NCBI GenBank assembly: GCA_020629385.1
Contig: JAHDDJ010000005.1
Coordinates: forward strand, 1 to 32,680
DNA from: Erythrobacter sp.
GTDB taxonomy: Bacteria; Pseudomonadota; Alphaproteobacteria; Sphingomonadales; Sphingomonadaceae
Direction of reading: 5' to 3'
Length of the DNA: 32,680 bases
Positions 31,655-32,680 of this stretch are shown here, one piece after another. Both the position numbers and the translations under genes were made by a program. The notes under the pieces were generated by a model. It had not been told where the DNA came from and ran no database searches. It saw only the letters and a program-made list of their open reading frames with translations. The stretch's first letter is position 1. Every line of letters starts with the position of its first letter.

Positions 31655-31758
31655 ATTAGCGGCGATCCCGGTTACACTGATCCGGCGTCACCATGGCGAC
31701 CGGACGAAAGGCGGCGGCAACTAGCAGCATCGGCGAAGGGCTGCAACCGCAGGGCGTT

Positions 31759-32406
31759 TTACTGTCCCTGTGCCGGAACGTCGCCCATTTGCTGCATCAG
31801 GGCCTCCAGGCGCTCTAGACGCTCTGCCAATCCTGTCCGCCACGGCGCATCCTCTGGCGCGCTTTCCAGCAAATCAGCCCATGCCTGCCGTGCTTCGACT
31901 GGTCGGCCAGACCGTAGAAAACCCAGGCCCATAAAATAGGACGCAGCCGGATTGCCCGGATCAACTTCATTGGCCCGCGCATAGGCATAAAGCGCGGCCG
32001 GCGTCAGCGAGCCATCAGCGTGTTCGATCAGCACATTGCCAAGCGCCACCCAAGCTTCTGAATCAGAAGGGTTTTCACGCACAGCATTCTGCAACATTCC
32101 CGCTGCAGTTTCGTATTGCCCCTTGCCGGCGAACGCGTCTGCGGTCGTGACAAAACGGCTTGGGGTCGGGTTGCGCGGGAAGAATTCGCGCCGTGCGTCG
32201 ACCATGGCGAAACTTGCTTCGGCTTGTTTAGCCTCGGCGTCTTTCGGTGAACCCGCATAACCCGGATTTCCCTGCAAGGCGTAACCGGTCAGTCCAAACA
32301 GCAACGCCGCGGCAAACAACGTCCAACCGGCTTTCGGCAATTTGAATACAAAGGCAGCGACGACAAAAGTCACCAACGCCAAGGCGATGATCGGCAGCCA
32401 GCTCAT
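31759..32406 (-). CDS. ccmI: cytochrome c biogenesis TPR protein CcmI-like
   Basis: The 215-residue protein starts with two membrane helices (about 4-21 and 28-45; the second is TLFAAALLFGLTGYAL) and continues with two or three TPR-like helical pairs in the periplasm, such as TAAGMLQNAVRENPSDSEAWVALGN and AYARANEVDPGNPAASYFMGLG. This is the compact CcmI/CycH layout, which presents apocytochrome to the haem ligation complex. I chose the ATG at 32404-32406, which overlaps the ccmH stop as ATGA; the frame extends upstream only within ccmH. Its place after ccmH is the strongest evidence, since TPR sequence alone is not diagnostic. Confidence 0.88.
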   Translation of the reverse strand: MSWLPIIALALVTFVVAAFVFKLPKAGWTLFAAALLFGLTGYALQGNPGYAGSPKDAEAKQAEASFAMVDARREFFPRNPTPSRFVTTADAFAGKGQYETAAGMLQNAVRENPSDSEAWVALGNVLIEHADGSLTPAALYAYARANEVDPGNPAASYFMGLGFLRSGRPVEARQAWADLLESAPEDAPWRTGLAERLERLEALMQQMGDVPAQGQ

Positions 32407-32680
32407 GCACGTTTCCTCAGTCGGCGGAACAGGATCAATCCGGCAATGAGAACCAGAATGAGCGGAACAGCGAATAGCGGCCAGGTTGTTTCGCTGACCG
32501 ACGGCGCATAGCTGACATAATCGCCATAGCGTTCTACCAGCCACGCGCGGATAGCTTCTGGCTCTTCACCGGCCAGAATGCGCGATCGCACCTGATGGCG
32601 CATATCGCCCGCCATGGGCGCATCGCTATCGGCAATCGACTGGCTCTGACATTTGAGGCAGCGCAAAGTTTCCATCAAGG
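32403..32680 (-). CDS. ccmH: cytochrome c biogenesis protein CcmH (partial)
   Basis: The reading frame continues past the window edge, so the N-terminus, with its signal peptide or anchor, is missing. The visible part has the CcmH redox motif LRCLKCQSQSI, in which a Cys pair reduces apocytochrome haem-binding cysteines. Next come MRHQVRSRILAGEEPEAIRAWLVERYGDYVSY and a C-terminal membrane helix (WPLFAVPLILVLIAGLILF) with a basic tail. It is the first of the ccmH-ccmI pair here, and other ccm genes presumably lie beyond the window. Confidence 0.94.
   Translation of the reverse strand, partial: LMETLRCLKCQSQSIADSDAPMAGDMRHQVRSRILAGEEPEAIRAWLVERYGDYVSYAPSVSETTWPLFAVPLILVLIAGLILFRRLRKRA

Noticed and set aside
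1-32680. CRISPR arrays, insertion sequences, prophage genes, integrase or attachment sites, CtrA-type TTAA-N7-TTAA sites
   Set aside because: I looked for repeated spacers, transposase or integrase motifs, duplicated tRNA ends and paired TTAA boxes and saw none that I could support.

Overview
The window looks like a chromosomal segment of a moderately GC-rich alphaproteobacterium, most likely from the Sphingomonadales (Erythrobacteraceae-like). This rests on gene content and order: acpP-fabF-mltG, dapF-mtaB-ftsY-yciB, rnd followed by oxyR, ccmH-ccmI, a short FtsY, and an AspRS carrying the residues of the tRNA-Asn-mischarging type. It is an inference, because no rRNA or species marker is present. 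Almost all of the sequence is dense housekeeping coding. There is no prophage, CRISPR array or insertion sequence.

Layout. 1-1.7 kb: the tail of an unidentified gene, a nitroreductase, and an AT-richer DUF3800 gene that looks acquired. 1.7-8 kb: a spermidine-synthesis region. It holds a fold-III ornithine/lysine decarboxylase (1759-2961, minus) with a structured leader, and a three-gene minus-strand operon of carboxy(nor)spermidine dehydrogenase, an unknown membrane-anchored protein and carboxy(nor)spermidine decarboxylase (nspC). A divergent lemA/DUF3137 pair sits between them. Together these genes would turn ornithine into putrescine and then, with aspartate semialdehyde, into carboxyspermidine and spermidine. 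nspC carries an in-frame copy of a 72-73 bp double-palindrome (REPIN-like) repeat, and a second copy lies at 29.6 kb.

8-12.4 kb: a threonine/serine dehydratase-like enzyme, two tandem MAPEG proteins, thioredoxin reductase, a tyrosine-type phosphatase and a DCC thiol protein. 12.4-18.7 kb (all minus): elongator tRNA-Met, a 2H phosphoesterase, mltG, fabF, acpP (fatty-acid and cell-wall synthesis), a secreted TPR protein and aspS. 18.8-24.2 kb: rnd and oxyR (overlapping), a PilZ protein, pgsA, an LplT-like transporter, a small membrane protein and an EVE-domain protein. 24.3-29.6 kb (plus): a GGDEF-EAL protein, then the tightly overlapped dapF-mtaB-ftsY-yciB run. 29.7-32.7 kb (minus): kup, then ccmI and ccmH, with ccmH cut by the window edge.

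The points most worth a second look are the repeat-encoded peptide inside nspC, the predicted Shine-Dalgarno-masking leader of the ornithine decarboxylase, the perfect dyad ending on the lemA start codon, the unknown protein coupled to nspC, and the AspRS specificity signature. There is no gene-free stretch over 300 bases; the longest gap is 7935-8179.
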